DNA of 64,000 nucleotides from Clavelina lepadiformis (lineage: Eukaryota; Chordata; Ascidiacea; Aplousobranchia; Clavelinidae), in the NCBI RefSeq assembly GCF_947623445.1, contig NC_135240.1, positions 22,134,001 through 22,198,000 of the forward strand, given 5' to 3'. How positions within the stretch are numbered: the stretch's first letter is position 1; each line of letters begins with the position of its first letter. The position numbers were made by a program, and so were the translations under genes. The notes under the pieces are model-generated. The model was not told the origin of the DNA. It did no database searches and saw only the letters and a list, made by a program, of their open reading frames with translations. Below, piece after piece: positions 49,721 to 62,700 of the stretch.

Positions 49721-49813
49721 TAAAAATACAAATTCAATTATCCGTTTTTTTGCTTATCCGGTCAGATTTTTGAAAATATTGGCCCAACTTGACCGGATAA
49801 TCGAGGAAGTACG

Positions 49814-51195
49814 TACTATATAACAATAATAACACTCGATCGAAAGCGGGTAGTGTTCACTAGAAATTCAAAATTTTGTTCCGTAATTTATATACAGTAC
49901 TAAAATACCAGTTCTCGAGCACCTCTGCTGAGGCAATCTGGTAGTTGGTGCCAGAATTACGAATTTGCATTTTGTACTCAAATGTTTTCATAAACAATGC
50001 TACTTGTACTCATAATGCAAAATCAGTACAGCTCGGGAAATATCTATTTTTAGTAGGCTACGTCTTCGAATTATATACTGTATTTATGTTGATTATTCTG
50101 TTAAGATTTGATTTTATTTAACTTGACACCAATATTTTTCGGTGAAGTTACATGCCCAGCTTGGAAATTCTTTAAATTATCAGCTGAGGCGTTGTCTCAG
50201 TATTATTCTCAAATCTCAGTATTATTCACCAAATTGTTGCCAAAAAGAATGCAAGATTTTACAACGTTGAGCCAATGTGTCTCCAAGCCTAAGCGATGAT
50301 ATGCACTTAACTTATTTCGGTAATGTTAGCGCAAAAAGGCACACAGAAATTTGCACGAGTTAAACAATAGGTGACCATCTGAGGTTGTCTCAAGGAGCGT
50401 TCATATTTTCCAGAGTGACGATTTCACTGCAAGTAGGTCACGCAGCCCGCAGTTAAAGATAGGCGGTTAAGTCACATGATGTTGCAAAGCTCTTGAGGAC
50501 GGTAGAACAGGGACGTTATTCAGAGGTGATCTCGTTGTAACAAGATCTACCTCGGGCAGCCAAGTTGATCATACTTAACCTTTGTCTGCTGAGATCAATT
50601 ATATTATGCAACAGGGGTGAAATTTCACAAATCGCGAAATCAGGGTAAATAGAGAACCTACACATTTTGACAACGCATTGGTTACGCATAGAAAACAGTA
50701 CCTTTTAAAGGCTGAAGGGGCATACTTTTTGAACATCTGTTAGAGTTACGGTGTAAGCCTGTCATAGACCAGGTACTATTATGGTTTGCAAAACAATTGC
50801 AAAAATTAGTTCATTTATACTGTAGTTAAATCCCAAAGGTAACTCAGGAGTTATTATGAACTACTGTATGCTCATTATATATACATCCTTTGACACGCTT
50901 TCAAAGTTATGGCCTTTCCCTGCAATTACATAACAGCTGAGAGAACCTCTTATGTCTTTCATTCATTAAGTCACAGTTGGGATGGTAGCTGTAATAAATA
51001 GATTGGAAGCCAAAAACTTGTACCAGTTAGAAAATTCGATGCTCTTTCACATGCTTAAATAGTTGTATTGTAATATGGAACCGAACATAGCACTAATATG
51101 TTTCAGGTAACTAAGTTTTCACAATTCAAAGCAAGATGGTGTGAAACATGATTACAAAGCAGTGGCTTTTAACTAAAGGCAGGATATCCCTTTTC
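49814..51195. other. Intergenic DNA downstream of GATD3
   Basis: AT-rich; no gene or repeat recognised. The GATD3 3' UTR presumably lies at its right side. Confidence 0.4.
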
Positions 51196-54100
51196 TTATT
51201 TCATCAACTTCAGCAGGTTATCCACCATAATCCCAATACCATCAAATATCTTGTGCAAGTCAGTGTCACACATGAATGCGGGAGTAGTTACCACTTTTGT
51301 TTTCAGATCTACATGGGCTTCGTAATAACGCAGAACAGCAAGTCAAGTAAATAACAGAGCAAGATACAGTACGTCCACAACTACCGCTTAATAAATAAAA
51401 AGTTAAGCATTATCCCAATTTTACCACACAAAAAGATGTGCTTCTTATACATACCATAAGTTATTGTTACAAAAAGGATATTGTTACATCTTTTGCAATG
51501 TGCTTGGCTCCACATTGCTCTATTCCGCCGGCAGTTCCAGCATACGGCCACTTTCCATCCTCTTCTTCACTATGACCGACAGTAACCTCAACACCAGGCA
51601 AACACTTTGCTGCAAGTACGGGAGCGATGCAAGTCAACCTAAACACATTCAAATAAATGACCATACTGTACACATGAACACTATAGTATCATGTAATTTT
51701 TGTGATACGTTTTATTTGGCATAATTGGTGTGTTAAGTAAATATAGGGATTACAATACAGATGTTCAAAACACACCTATAGCTGTTACTATTATAATAGA
51801 AAAAAAGGGTCTACATAAACATGACATACATGAAAAAAGCTAACCAAAACACTGTCGTTTTGAAAAAACACTTTTGGGAAGCATGATCATGAGGTGAAAG
51901 TAAACTTTGACACTGAAATGACAATGGAACTTATGGAAGGTTTTCTGAACCAACGCACTAGACTTTCAACCATTGGCTACCTAATCTCTCTTTTAAGTAC
52001 CTTCCAATAGTGTATACATAACTAAAACTAAACTGTGATTTTGTCTGACAGCATTAATGAAATTATCTCCGCATTGTGATACACAATAAACGAAACAAGA
52101 GGGCCTAAGTTTCATTTTGAATATAATGGAGTTCGCATATAAAAGATAAATTTTGCCACTTGTGGTATACTGTATTTCATGAGCTATCTTAAATTTATTG
52201 TTCCTGTTATATTGGCATATCAATATATAGTATACACCTTCACCAAGTATAAGTATGTACTTGATATCTTCCTTGCAAAAAAATATTAAACCTGCAATGC
52301 TACAAAATGACTCACCCTATTGGTTTACTGTCCCCTTGAAATGCTTTTAACACTCGTTCAACATTTTGATTTACTGTACATGACGGACCATCAACAGCCC
52401 ACGAGCACAGATTTTTGGCAGCACCAAAGCCACCAGGAAAAACAACACCATCAAAGTCCGCAGATTGTAAACTGAAATTTTAAACAACGTTACCAAAAAT
52501 AACAAAAAGGTACTTTCTGTAAAAATTATGTGAAAAACATTTTACTCTGATAAAGGTTTGATGTTTCCTCTTGCGATTCGAGCAGATTCTGTGAGAACAT
52601 TTCTAGCTGGTTGCATTTCTTCACCTTTTATATGGTCAATGACATGCATTTGTGGTATGTCAGGTGCAAACATTGAAACGCTAACACCTGCTCTGCTCAA
52701 ATGAACCAAACATCTAAATGTAAACAAGATGAGCAACTACTTTGAGGACCGATAGTTAAAACTTTGTAGACTCTACAAACTTTCAGCCAGATGGTAATTG
52801 GCAAAAGAATAAGAGTATATCACAATGACATAAATGAATCATTAAATATAGAATAAGGTATCTTATGACACACATTGTTTTGGAAAAAAATACTGACGTT
52901 CCAAGAGCTATTTTCTAAATTTGTGAAAACCAAGTGCTTGAAATAATTTGCTTACGCAGAAGCTTCATGGACTTCTGATCCATCATAGACTCCACATCCT
53001 GAAAGAACCTGCAAAACATATTAGAAAAAATTACATACCAGGCAATAATATATAGCTACGATAAAAATACTACAATTGCCACCAGGCATAATCTTAATAA
53101 CAAAGGCTGCTCTTCTGGCATATAACTTTTTTAATAAATAGGCTATATTAAATACACCACAAGAGCTCAGCTTTTGTTATTGGCATGTATGCAAAGTTTT
53201 ATTTAGTCTGCAGATACTTATTCATGACAGATACTAAAAATTGAGTATGAGTAAACATGTGTGCACGTAATACTAACGCTTGGGTCAAGGAAGAAATCTG
53301 ATAGCAACTGAGTAGACGATTTCTGAAATTAATTGCATCACCAGCCAGTCTTTTTGTGCCATTGGTGCCACTGATGATTAAAAGGTTGCCGGTGTTTACT
53401 GGCAGGGTATCGTTGGCTGCTTTTCAGTACATGGTATGAAATGTCATTGACAGATTGGTTATTAGCTATTAACTTATCAAAATAGAAACACCACAAACTT
53501 TTCTAAAGCAATGTAGCTTTAGCTATTTAGTTTAGTTTTATGTTTTATAATGAAATTTATTTGCTATTTCTGTGTACCGTACTCATAAATACTAAACATA
53601 TTAAATTTAGGTAACATGAACATGACAACATGAAATGGTTTTACAAGTTACAAAAAACATTTGAGGAATTAAGTGAAAAGTTTTAGGCGATAAAAGGTTA
53701 TAAACGAATCAAAGATAACAAAGCAGTGAACAATGTGAACTTTTAAAACTTTTGCAAAGAAGAAACGGGTCTAGTATACAAGTACACAACCAGATGATGT
53801 CACAATTTGAGTAGCTGGGGCCAAGTATATAAAGGCATCCTGTGGTTGTGCACTTTTATACTAGACCCTAAAAAACTAGCATAATTTATTTTTTCTGTAA
53901 AAAAAGTTTAGATAGAAATTTAATAGGCCAACGTACATATTAGAAATTGTAGTTTGTATAAGCCTGGGAATACTAATAGCGTGCACGTTTTTCTCTCATG
54001 GCAGCAGGCAGCATGTACGCAATCTGCTTCCCGCACATTACTATGTGCATTGTAACAGTATGGTACCAATTTTTATTAAATTTCTTTCAAATAGTTTAGC

Positions 54101-54303
54101 GGTAAGCTACCATTCTGGCCCACTTTCAGTTTTTAGTAAGGTGACAGTTCTAAGTTACCGTATTAATTAAAAACATATGAGGTATGGGCCAACCGTACCA
54201 GAGCAATCTTGGGGCTCATAATTGTTGATCCCGTGTGTATTCCTGATGTCTGCTGAACAAGCGATCGTTTTAAATGAAATAATTTTCTTGCGTTTCTCAA
54301 CAT
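51196..54303 (-). CDS. GATD3: GATD3/ES1 (mitochondrial glutamine amidotransferase-like class 1 protein)
   Basis: Member of the DJ-1/PfpI-type superfamily; the vertebrate protein is mitochondrial and has been linked to deglycase activity, though its substrate is not settled. Six in-phase exons: 54199-54303, 52956-53008, 52546-52713, 52316-52471, 51482-51638, 51196-51321, giving 254 aa. The N terminus [20 protein letters not shown] is basic and lacks acids, as a mitochondrial presequence should. The fold signatures are [52 protein letters not shown] (Cys at the nucleophile-elbow position), GKWPYAGTA and [11 protein letters not shown]. The last intron (51322-51481) has AT...AC termini of the U12 class; only that choice keeps [12 protein letters not shown] in frame and aligned to vertebrates. 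Intron 1 carries a fold-back MITE. Confidence 0.93.
51322..51481 (-). other. U12-type AT-AC intron of GATD3
   Basis: Read on the minus strand the intron begins ATATCCTTTTT, the minor-spliceosome 5' consensus, and ends TTATTAC. A branch-site-like TTACTTGAC (consensus TTCCTTRAC) lies about 21 nt before the 3' end. GT-AG alternatives (GAT|GTAACA) break the reading phase. Length 160 bp. Confidence 0.85.
53767..53868. mobile_element. Small fold-back MITE, 102 bp (best copy)
   Basis: Ends GGGTCTAGTATACAAGTACA / GTGCACTTTTATACTAGACCC are inverted over about 25 bp, with ACAACCA / TGGTTGT continuing inward. The centre carries GATGTCACAA and AGCTGGGGCC. In GATD3 intron 1. Related copies at 579-652 and 10193-10285. 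Confidence 0.75.
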
Positions 54304-54900
54304 ATCACAAACGACTAAAACCTTTCCGAATTCACAACGCAAACGTGGTTTGCATGCAATGCAACTGCAAATAGTTTTGCTTGTTTTGGAGCAGCCCGTT
54401 GAAGCGTTTCCTCATCGACATCGAATGATTTGCCGAGATAGAGAGAGATCAGATCATGATCAGAGGTGGAGGAATTGGTCTAGGTTGGTGAACTCAAAAA
54501 GATTCTAACTAGGATGTTAATCAGTAAAAAAAAAACTAACTAATTCTTGCTTGTGTTTAGACATTTATCGCACATCTTGCTAACGTCGGCCGTAAACTAT
54601 AAGGTTGTCCGCCAACAGTAGCCTAAATAAAAATGAAACCAGTGTGACGAATGTTATTTGGTTGGTTGTTGATTGATGCCAATGTCATAATTGATTGGTT
54701 GATTGCCTCGTCAATGGCTAATTAGCGCAAATTGAGCCAGCTTAGGAACAACCTTAGTTTGCCAATGGGTTATAATGTTTCTTTCGTTTACACAAATCTA
54801 CTGACTTTTGGAACAAAAAAAAAACAGGACCAGCAACATATGTACAAGTTGTATTTTTCAATTCTCACATAATCAACTCCGCAAAGTTAGTAATAATAAT
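54304..54900. other. GATD3 upstream region
   Basis: Should contain the GATD3 promoter and 5' UTR. No distinct core motif or gene identified. Confidence 0.4.
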
Positions 54901-54950
54901 CACACTTAATGGTTCGATCGTACAAACAATGCTCACTCATAAACTGTAAG

Positions 54951-55480
54951 TCAGTCATAAAAAGTTCCTCTGCTTTCTCCTCGCGTTGCCCTCTGCGTTA
55001 TCACCTCTCTCCCCTTCCTCTTTGCGACACCCCGTTCTCTGTATACATTCGCTACCATGTCCATATAGCTGACTTGCTGAAAAAGTTCGGTCATGGAATC
55101 TGATTGGACAATAGGGTAACGCGTGACTTCTTCAGTTGTTACCTTAGGTTGTAACACATGTTCGTGTAGATTGTAGTTGCTGGAATTGGAGAAATTGGAC
55201 GTCACGTCGTCTACACTCCCATGGCGTTCTCACAACTCGTCATGCTGGGGAATGACCTTTTTCTTTGAACATGGTTTCCAGATCTTGCGAGCTGGGTAAC
55301 TGCTGCGTTATTTCCTTGATTTTGTCTGCAGCATAAGACTTTGCCATCTTTGATATGCCGTTGTCCGAAAATCTTCCGATGACGTAGTACTGGTCAAGTG
55401 ATGCACTGGGTGACTTGTCACACCAGAAGTGTCCGCTACGAAATAACCAGTTAGTTTTAAAAATTCCATCACATCAGGTT
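54951..55480 (-). other. Unrecognised open segments of possible coding origin
   Basis: Two neighbouring minus-strand open stretches have protein-like composition but no recognised family. One at 54951-55205 (84 aa from a Met) contains LQPKVTTEEVTRYPIVQSDS and a basic C-terminal part. The other, about 55245-55450, contains SASLDQYYVIGRFSDNGISK and DKIKEITQQLPSSQDLETMF; a second frame is open over nearly the same bases. No splice structure or flanking element was established. Could be a decayed gene or mobile-element fragment. Confidence 0.25.
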
Positions 55481-55499
55481 GCTTTTACTGCTTTTGTGA

Positions 55500-58400
55500 A
55501 GGTATTGTTTACGACTGGGTGTAAAATTTTATTATTCCATTTGCCGCAAAGTGGAATTCTTATACTTTATCAATCATGTTGATAGAGTTTTAAACGCTGG
55601 ATTGCAACAACTGGGATTGGGATCAGAAACGGGATATTGATTCCTAGGATGGTGTTTCTTTTGGTGGGGTTTTATTTTTACCATCCAACAATACAACGGT
55701 TACAACGATTACACAATAACGACTGCTAATCTTTTCCTCCACGTTTCCCTGAATTTATTGTTTTTGGTGTAAATATTCATAAATTGTGTGTTTTGTGGTT
55801 TACTTCACTTTCGTTTAGTATTAATATAAACACACTTTGGGTTTGATGGCCGAGTTAATTTTCCATCGTTGTCGCACCACTACAATTCATACATTGCACG
55901 TTTGAGGCTCTCAGGGCTTCAAACGTGCTCAGAATTTATTTAAATTTTACCAATCTGTGGCAAGCAAAGTTATTACAGTGTTATACAATAGGCTTATCAC
56001 ATTATCTTTTTTATTGCAATGCTATATTGGATGTTGTACCTGTAGCCTATGTTTTTTATAACACAATAAGTACGTGATTGAATGAGGTAGGCAAGCTATT
56101 CCTCTGTTGCATACTTACATACATACACATAGATCTAGGCTAGCTGGTTAAGCTTTTGAATATGATTTTTTGCAGTAAGCCTACCGCCTACCGGTACATT
56201 CTTCGTACTGACATAGATAATTAGGTCTAAGTTATACCCGAAAATACTGGTTCTTCTATAAAAACTAGCTAAACTCATCAGAATACACAATTTTACACCC
56301 ACAAAACTTCTTTCTTTGGAATACTTAATACTGCAGCTTTACCTTACCCGAGTACTCGTCTGTAAATAGGATACAAACCGTACTGCCCGAGACGACTTCC
56401 TAAACCAGGTTCCAGGCTTCATTCCTGTGATTTTACTAGTTGGAAAACCTGGAACGAAACCTTACTTTTAATCGTTCACAGTTCACACATGCGAAAAACG
56501 CGATTCCTGGTCGCGAAACCCGCTTAGTGTGAACGCGGGCGGAGCTACCACCAGGTACAGAACCTAGTTGTCATTCCCTTATGTGAACGCAGCCTTAGTA
56601 ACGGATTTGGTTTTCTCATGTTTTCATTTTATTGGGTTATTATTTAGTAGTCGTAAGAATGTGGTATACAGCTGTAGTGAATTTTATGCAATTGTATTTG
56701 TGTAAAATTTATAGTGTCTTGGTGGTGGACCTCGGGCACATTGATTGCACTTAGAGCGTGGAACGCACCTTGTTACTTTTGTGGTTTTCGACCTTAAATG
56801 TGTAGGTTTGTCTGGTTGCAGTGGGCCCAACCTTGTTCTTTTGAAGTTGCAAGTGTTTTGTTATATGTTTTTTATTTGATCTTTTATTATAGGTTATCTC
56901 CATTATAAGTTTGTTTAAGCTTAATTAAAGTATTGTGTTATGAATTATGATACACTTCAACAGCCTTTCCTGACTTGCAGTATTTAGGCTGCAGGCCCAT
57001 TTGTCAATTTGTGGGATTCAAACGTTTGAACATCCGGTCTTCTTACTAGTATGTCATATTCAGCAGGAGCCGATATACATATAGACCAAAGATTGATGTT
57101 TGGGTTGCCACAAGCAAGAGTCTAGCAAGTGAAATTACTCATTTTAATTATTTTCTTAACTTTGTCTAAAAATGATTAATGAACCATTATATTGTTAACA
57201 GTGAGCAGAATGTACTACTATTATTATGGTTAGTGATCGTGCAACATGAAGATAATCTATTGCAATACAGTACAGTATACGCAATACCTGCATATCACAA
57301 AGTGAGAGATCGAATCGAGTGTGAAGAATAACGCACACTTTTTTCTGTGACAATAGCAACTGCACTGTCAACAATCGATTTCTTTACAATGAGAAATGGA
57401 TTGGTTTCATATGAGATATATGCGAGTTCTACTGTATTGTCACTGTACAATGCGTAGTAAACATGCGTGCTTGTAAGTTGTTATGTTTTTATAATTTTTA
57501 GGGCTATTAATAGCGTATTTATTAGCCGCGGGAATACAGTGCTCGAAGTGAAATATAGTTCTAAACGTACGCTTGTTAACAGCCGGTTAGCGCATTTCAT
57601 TAAAATTCCAAGAACCGGTTCGCACGAACCGGCTAGCGACCTAGCGTTATTCTTTGGATCGTAGGTAACCTAATTATTATTAAGTGAGCAAAAAATATTA
57701 AAGAAACTGGCTAAAAGTCTTTAAAATGACGCTTAAAATTTCATATTAACTGCGAAAATCATAAGACTTACTATACTTATTTTTGTACATGTTTTAACCT
57801 ATGGTCTACAATTCTACATGGTATGGTTGAGTAAAATCATGTCTGTTAAAAGCTTGATTAGTGTCTTTCATAAACTGTCCTAGTCTTAATAAATGAAGCA
57901 AATTCGTATACAAACAAACACTTCCAGTTAGCTATTTTACGTTTGATTGTGTAAAGAAGTTAACGAAGCAGTGATTGAGACTGAACATGGAGAAGTAGCA
58001 CATTGAGCGCTGTTGTAACTAATGACGTAACTCGGAAGTAATAGAGAATGTGTCGTGTATACAAAACACGGCCGAAATATAGCACGACGCTTGTTGTTAA
58101 AACACGAAATAGAACACTAATAACATTGTAATATAATTGCTCATTAGATCTATATTATTGTTTTGCGTCACGTGTAACTTCTTTAATCGGTCACAATCTT
58201 TTTCCAACAAATCTCGGCTGAACTCTGGATACGATCTCGGATTGTTGAGTGTCCAACTGTCAATAGATTACGATTACGGTTCAAAAAACCAACATGTCTT
58301 TTGTGTTGAATCATTGCTTCGCAAACTTCTGGGGTTAATTCTGGCCTGGACTACTTTGCTGAACGATCATACAAACCTACTTTACTTCAAAATTTAATAA

Positions 58401-59796
58401 ACTATGCCAAATTTTACTTTCTTTAACATTTGGCCAAATGAACGTTTTTTGAGTCAAACTCTACAGTCTCTACACCATAATTGTAGACACGCTATGTCAA
58501 TGTTGATTTATAAAATGTTTGTCACGAATGTCAAATGAACTAAAACGTCCAAAATCAAGCTACACGTCCATTATACAATAGGCCTATACGGATAATAAAA
58601 ATTTTCTTTTTCAAAAATTTTGTTAATTTAATTGACAGCTTTTAGGGGCCTGTGGTCTAATATAAAATTACACAGTAAAATGCACCTTTAATTCAGCTTT
58701 ATCTTGCATATGGCCATTTTTTCAACAAAGCCTTTAAAATTTCCTTTACAATTTATGTTTTGTTGATTTATGGAGAAAGCTCAAACATTGTTAGTATTTG
58801 AGTTTGCGCATTTGTTTTCAAAATCTAGCTCAGCTTTTACGTTATTATTGATTTTGGGTATTGCAAATCATGTTTTTTGCCAGAGCATATGTTCGTTCAT
58901 ACACAGCAGAATGAGAAACTAACTGCAGTTTTTAAAATTTTGCTTCAGTTTTAGTTACTAAAATAAACCAATATTATTAAATTTATCAATAAATGGTATT
59001 TTATTAGTACAAATATTTCATTCATTTTATCATGTACTGAAAAGCAGGTCGTAGTCAATACTACCTTACGTACTCTCTTTTAAAACAACGTATATTCACA
59101 AATTTAACATTTCACAAAATGTTCTCGTGTCCAAAAGACTGTTTTCAAGTAATACCTACAAGCTATATGCCATATAGAGTATAGACTTTAAATTTTACCA
59201 GCATGGTACAATGTATTAAATGTTTATTGCAATATATTACGAAAAGGACAACAAAAATTTACGGAAAGCTCAATAAAATAGTTTGCATTTTATGAAAAAA
59301 TAAGTTGAAAATATGTTAGAATGAGCAAAATAGATCAGAAAAGAGAGAAAGAAGTTTAATGTGAAAGTTCAATGCATCTAGAAATATTGTGTAGAATAAG
59401 CATGTAAGTGAGATTTCATTGCAGAGCATGCATAGAAAATATATTTTATGCATGTAGCAAAAATATGCAGAGTAATACGTAATATGGTCAGTGAAAAGAA
59501 CAGTTTCAGAGTAAAATGAAAGCAGTTTTTAAGGTAAAAGCTTCAAGTTCAAAGCTATCAAAACTCTAACGCAAAAGAAAATAAAAAGAAATCCTCTTAT
59601 GTATATTGTAAAACTATATAAAAATACAAATATCGTTTTTAGTTAAAATGTTGTAGAATACTGCCTAATAAAGAGCTAGATTTACTTGACAGGCCTTTAG
59701 CTTGCTGATGATGTTATTAATATATTTGCGATGTTATACATATGATGCTATTAATACAGTTCACGAAATGCACAGTATGCTTACATAAGTACCGCT
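55500..59796. other. Long intergenic region
   Basis: About 4.3 kb without a supported gene. Holds a loose copy C of the A-box-like module (55840-55940). A MITE-like end lies near 56560-56595 (TTATGTGAACGCAGCCTTAG). A palindromic cluster sits at 57580-57640 (AACCGGTTCGCACGAACCGG). Otherwise AT-rich and featureless. Confidence 0.45.
55840..55940 (+). repeat. Loose copy C of the dispersed A-box-like module
   Basis: GGTTTGATGGCCGAGTTAA, TTGTCGCACCACT and an AGGCTCTCAGGGCTT hairpin in the same order as copies A and B, with more divergence and an extended inverted pair GCACGTTTGA / TCAAACGTGC around the hairpin. Confidence 0.35.
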
Positions 59797-62700
59797 TTAA
59801 ACTATGGCTTCATTGCACCTCATTGAAAGAAACTGGCAAATTTCAGCACCATGCTCATTGTTCTTATGAAAAATTCGGCAGGCATCACTGCAGTAACATG
59901 TTATGCCACAGTTTTCACAGGATTTCCATTCATTAACCTTGTAATAATAACATAAATTTATAAAACAGATAAAAATTTTCACACAAGGTTTTTCTTATGT
60001 TTTAATGATCATGATGAAAGCAAGTTTTTCAGACATTCATCTTACTTTCAAATTTTTAACGAACTGAAAGAAGACATGGAATTTACTGGCTATCTTACTT
60101 TAGCTTATCAATCGAGATTGATTATATATTATTGCAGATGGAGTACCTCTGTCTCTCTTCTAGAACATTTCCTGTAGGAACAACACCTCAAAACTTTCTC
60201 ACATAATTCAGGAAGAGGATCCAGCACAGCTGGACACAAATCATCAGCTTCTGAACAAACAAGCAAGAGTATACTTGTAACAGCATTTATAGAAATGTTA
60301 TGATGGTAATCAAACATAAGAGTTTTTGAAAAGTAATCGCATATCATGTTTATTTTAAAATAATCCAGGCAATTTTCCATACCAAGGTCCTTGGTGCCAG
60401 TTGTTTTGGTTGCAGAATATAAATTTTTCCACAGCCATTCTACAGCGCTGATAATTATGCGACTGTTGGAATCAGCATTTTCATACCTAATTACATCAAA
60501 TTTGTGTACAAAAATGAATTGCCAAGGTTATAAAACAAATAATTTTGCCGTACAGGTATTGTGAAATCATATAAAATTGTCTGATTTTTTAATGAAAAAA
60601 ACTATCAAATGACTTACATTGATTCAAGACTTTCCAAAGTGAGAATTTTTGACAACTGGTATTTAAAAGCAATAGCTTGACTTTTCAAAAAGCTGTGTAC
60701 ACTTGGCCTGAAAACAATAAAATGAAGTTGTGCCGTTATTCGCAAATTTAGTAAATCACAATTATTCTAACTACATCTTACAATGATAGTACAAAATAAT
60801 TAACGTTCAAATTCCTGACAATTAATTTTAAACAACTTCAAGATCCCAGGCATAGCCTACCATTTTAATACTGCATGAATTAGTACAACGAATGCAAACA
60901 ATAGGGCGCTGCTGCTAAAGCTCATGCTGCTATAAAAGCTTTCAGATTGATGCCAAACAGGATCAGTGGGGGGCTGGTCAGTGTTCCAGAGCAAAACCGA
61001 GCGGAAACAATAAGTGAAGACACGCTCTTGCAATTCACTAGACCAAGTCTTTGACTGCCCATCCGCACAGAGCAATGCAATTGCCTGTTCACACAAAATA
61101 CGATTACAACACTTTACAAGGAGTATGCATATGCTAAATTTTCCATTTTTCAATAAATTATGACAGTGTAGGTATGTAGCATACCTGCATGGCTATTGTT
61201 TGAAACTTGACAAAGTGCAAGTATTTCTTGGCGCAAGTGAAAGTGGCACATTGCAAGCCATTTAAGCACATATCAATAAACTTCAATTCCATTAGTTGTT
61301 GATAAGAATTTTCTAATCTGCAAAAACCATAACGAACACTATAAAGCTCATATGACAATCTGCTTGAGGTTGCCATTATAATTCTCACCTAAAACAATAT
61401 ATATATCTTAAAGCCATCTCAACTCTTAACATTTACACATGTTGAAGCTTAATCATATGCAAAGGTAACAGTGTAAGAGTTTTACTAGCGATAGTATTGA
61501 ATTTTAAAATAAAAATTCGTGCAAAACTAGTCACCAGTATTAAACAGTGTCAAAATGAAAATGCAGAATTATAAAAACATAAATGCCTTTAACAGAAAAT
61601 CTTACTTTTCAGAAAGAATTACGACAACAAGACGGTCTAAAACACTGATGGCTGGTACCATGTCACATTGCAAATCACCTTGTTCTACCATGGAAATCAG
61701 TTTCTTCAAAAACCATGGTTGTCTACGCAGCACTATCTGCAAAAAGTTGTTCCATTTCAGAATCAAAAACTTTATGCAGTGTCAGCATATACAGTCATCA
61801 GTGGAGACTTACAGTATTACGTATTGTTATAGTCACATATTGTAATATAATTTTATCCTAATCCCTAGCCAAACCTTTTCGATGTTGTCAACACAAAGAA
61901 CGTTAGTCAATGCATCCAAACACTTTTGCCTGATGATGGGAAGCACTGGATTCTAAGATACAAAACGCGCTTATTATGCAATCAATGTATTTAAATGTTT
62001 GTAAATTTTTCTTTCGGATTGCCAAAACCAAAACCATATACATATATGTGTATATATAAATGTATTGCCGCACTTAATTTACATTACAACTGACAGTTTT
62101 TGATAACATTACAAGAATGACACTAATTGTTTTTGCCTTGCCTTGTTTTATGAAAGACCTTCAGTGAAATATATTAATTTTACAACCAATGAACTCACTT
62201 TCATCATGGAGAAAATTACCAGCAATCCACCCGCTTCTGTAATATTCCAGCACAAAATATGAAGTGCTCGTCTAAACACTGATCCTGATTGAATGCTGCA
62301 GTTATCTGATAAAGACAAATCTTATTTAAAGATTATGAGGTCATTTTCAATAAAATAACGTTTTTATTTCCCATTCGAAAAGGGTCACAACTAAATGCAT
62401 ATTAAAAAAAGTTGCATTGTAGTTCCAGAGACAATATATACATGTTAATTTAAATACATCTTCATTTGAAAGTTCAATATATCTTCAGACATTTTCAGAT
62501 TGATACCTAGTTTGTTAAAACCATTTTTTCTAATGTCTCGTGGTGGCCGATTGTACTGAAGATCAAAAAAGGTACAGGCAGTTACTGATCCATGATACAA
62601 GGCAAACATAAGCTGGCTCAAGTTAAAAACTGCTTCCGCTTGCCTAAGTGCTACAAACAACATTTTTTTACGTACATTAATTACCACTAAATGTTCTGGT

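Larger units (their letters stand above)
48528..49813. mobile_element. Tigger/pogo-like non-autonomous element carrying ribosomal DNA
   Basis: The left end C(AG)TACTTCCTCTATTATCCG at 48528-48548 is inverted against CGGATAATCGAGGAAGTACG at 49794-49813. TA dinucleotides flank both ends (48526-48527 and 49814-49815), as Tc1/mariner/pogo elements duplicate. Further TTATCCGG blocks lie just inside both ends (48571-48578, 49754-49761), as in pogo/Tigger subterminal regions. Between the ends is about 1.03 kb of GC-rich ribosomal DNA in normal order, 48690-49720. About 140 bp of AT-rich element DNA lies on the left and about 90 bp on the right. No transposase. The GC content of the core contrasts sharply with the surrounding DNA. 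Confidence 0.85.

Noticed and set aside
48717-49737. Several long open frames on both strands in the GC-rich block
   Set aside because: They overlie 18S, ITS1, 5.8S, ITS2 and 28S sequence and are by-products of high GC with few stop codons.
50108-50299. 63-aa open frame
   Set aside because: No start context, homology or splice partners; consistent with chance.
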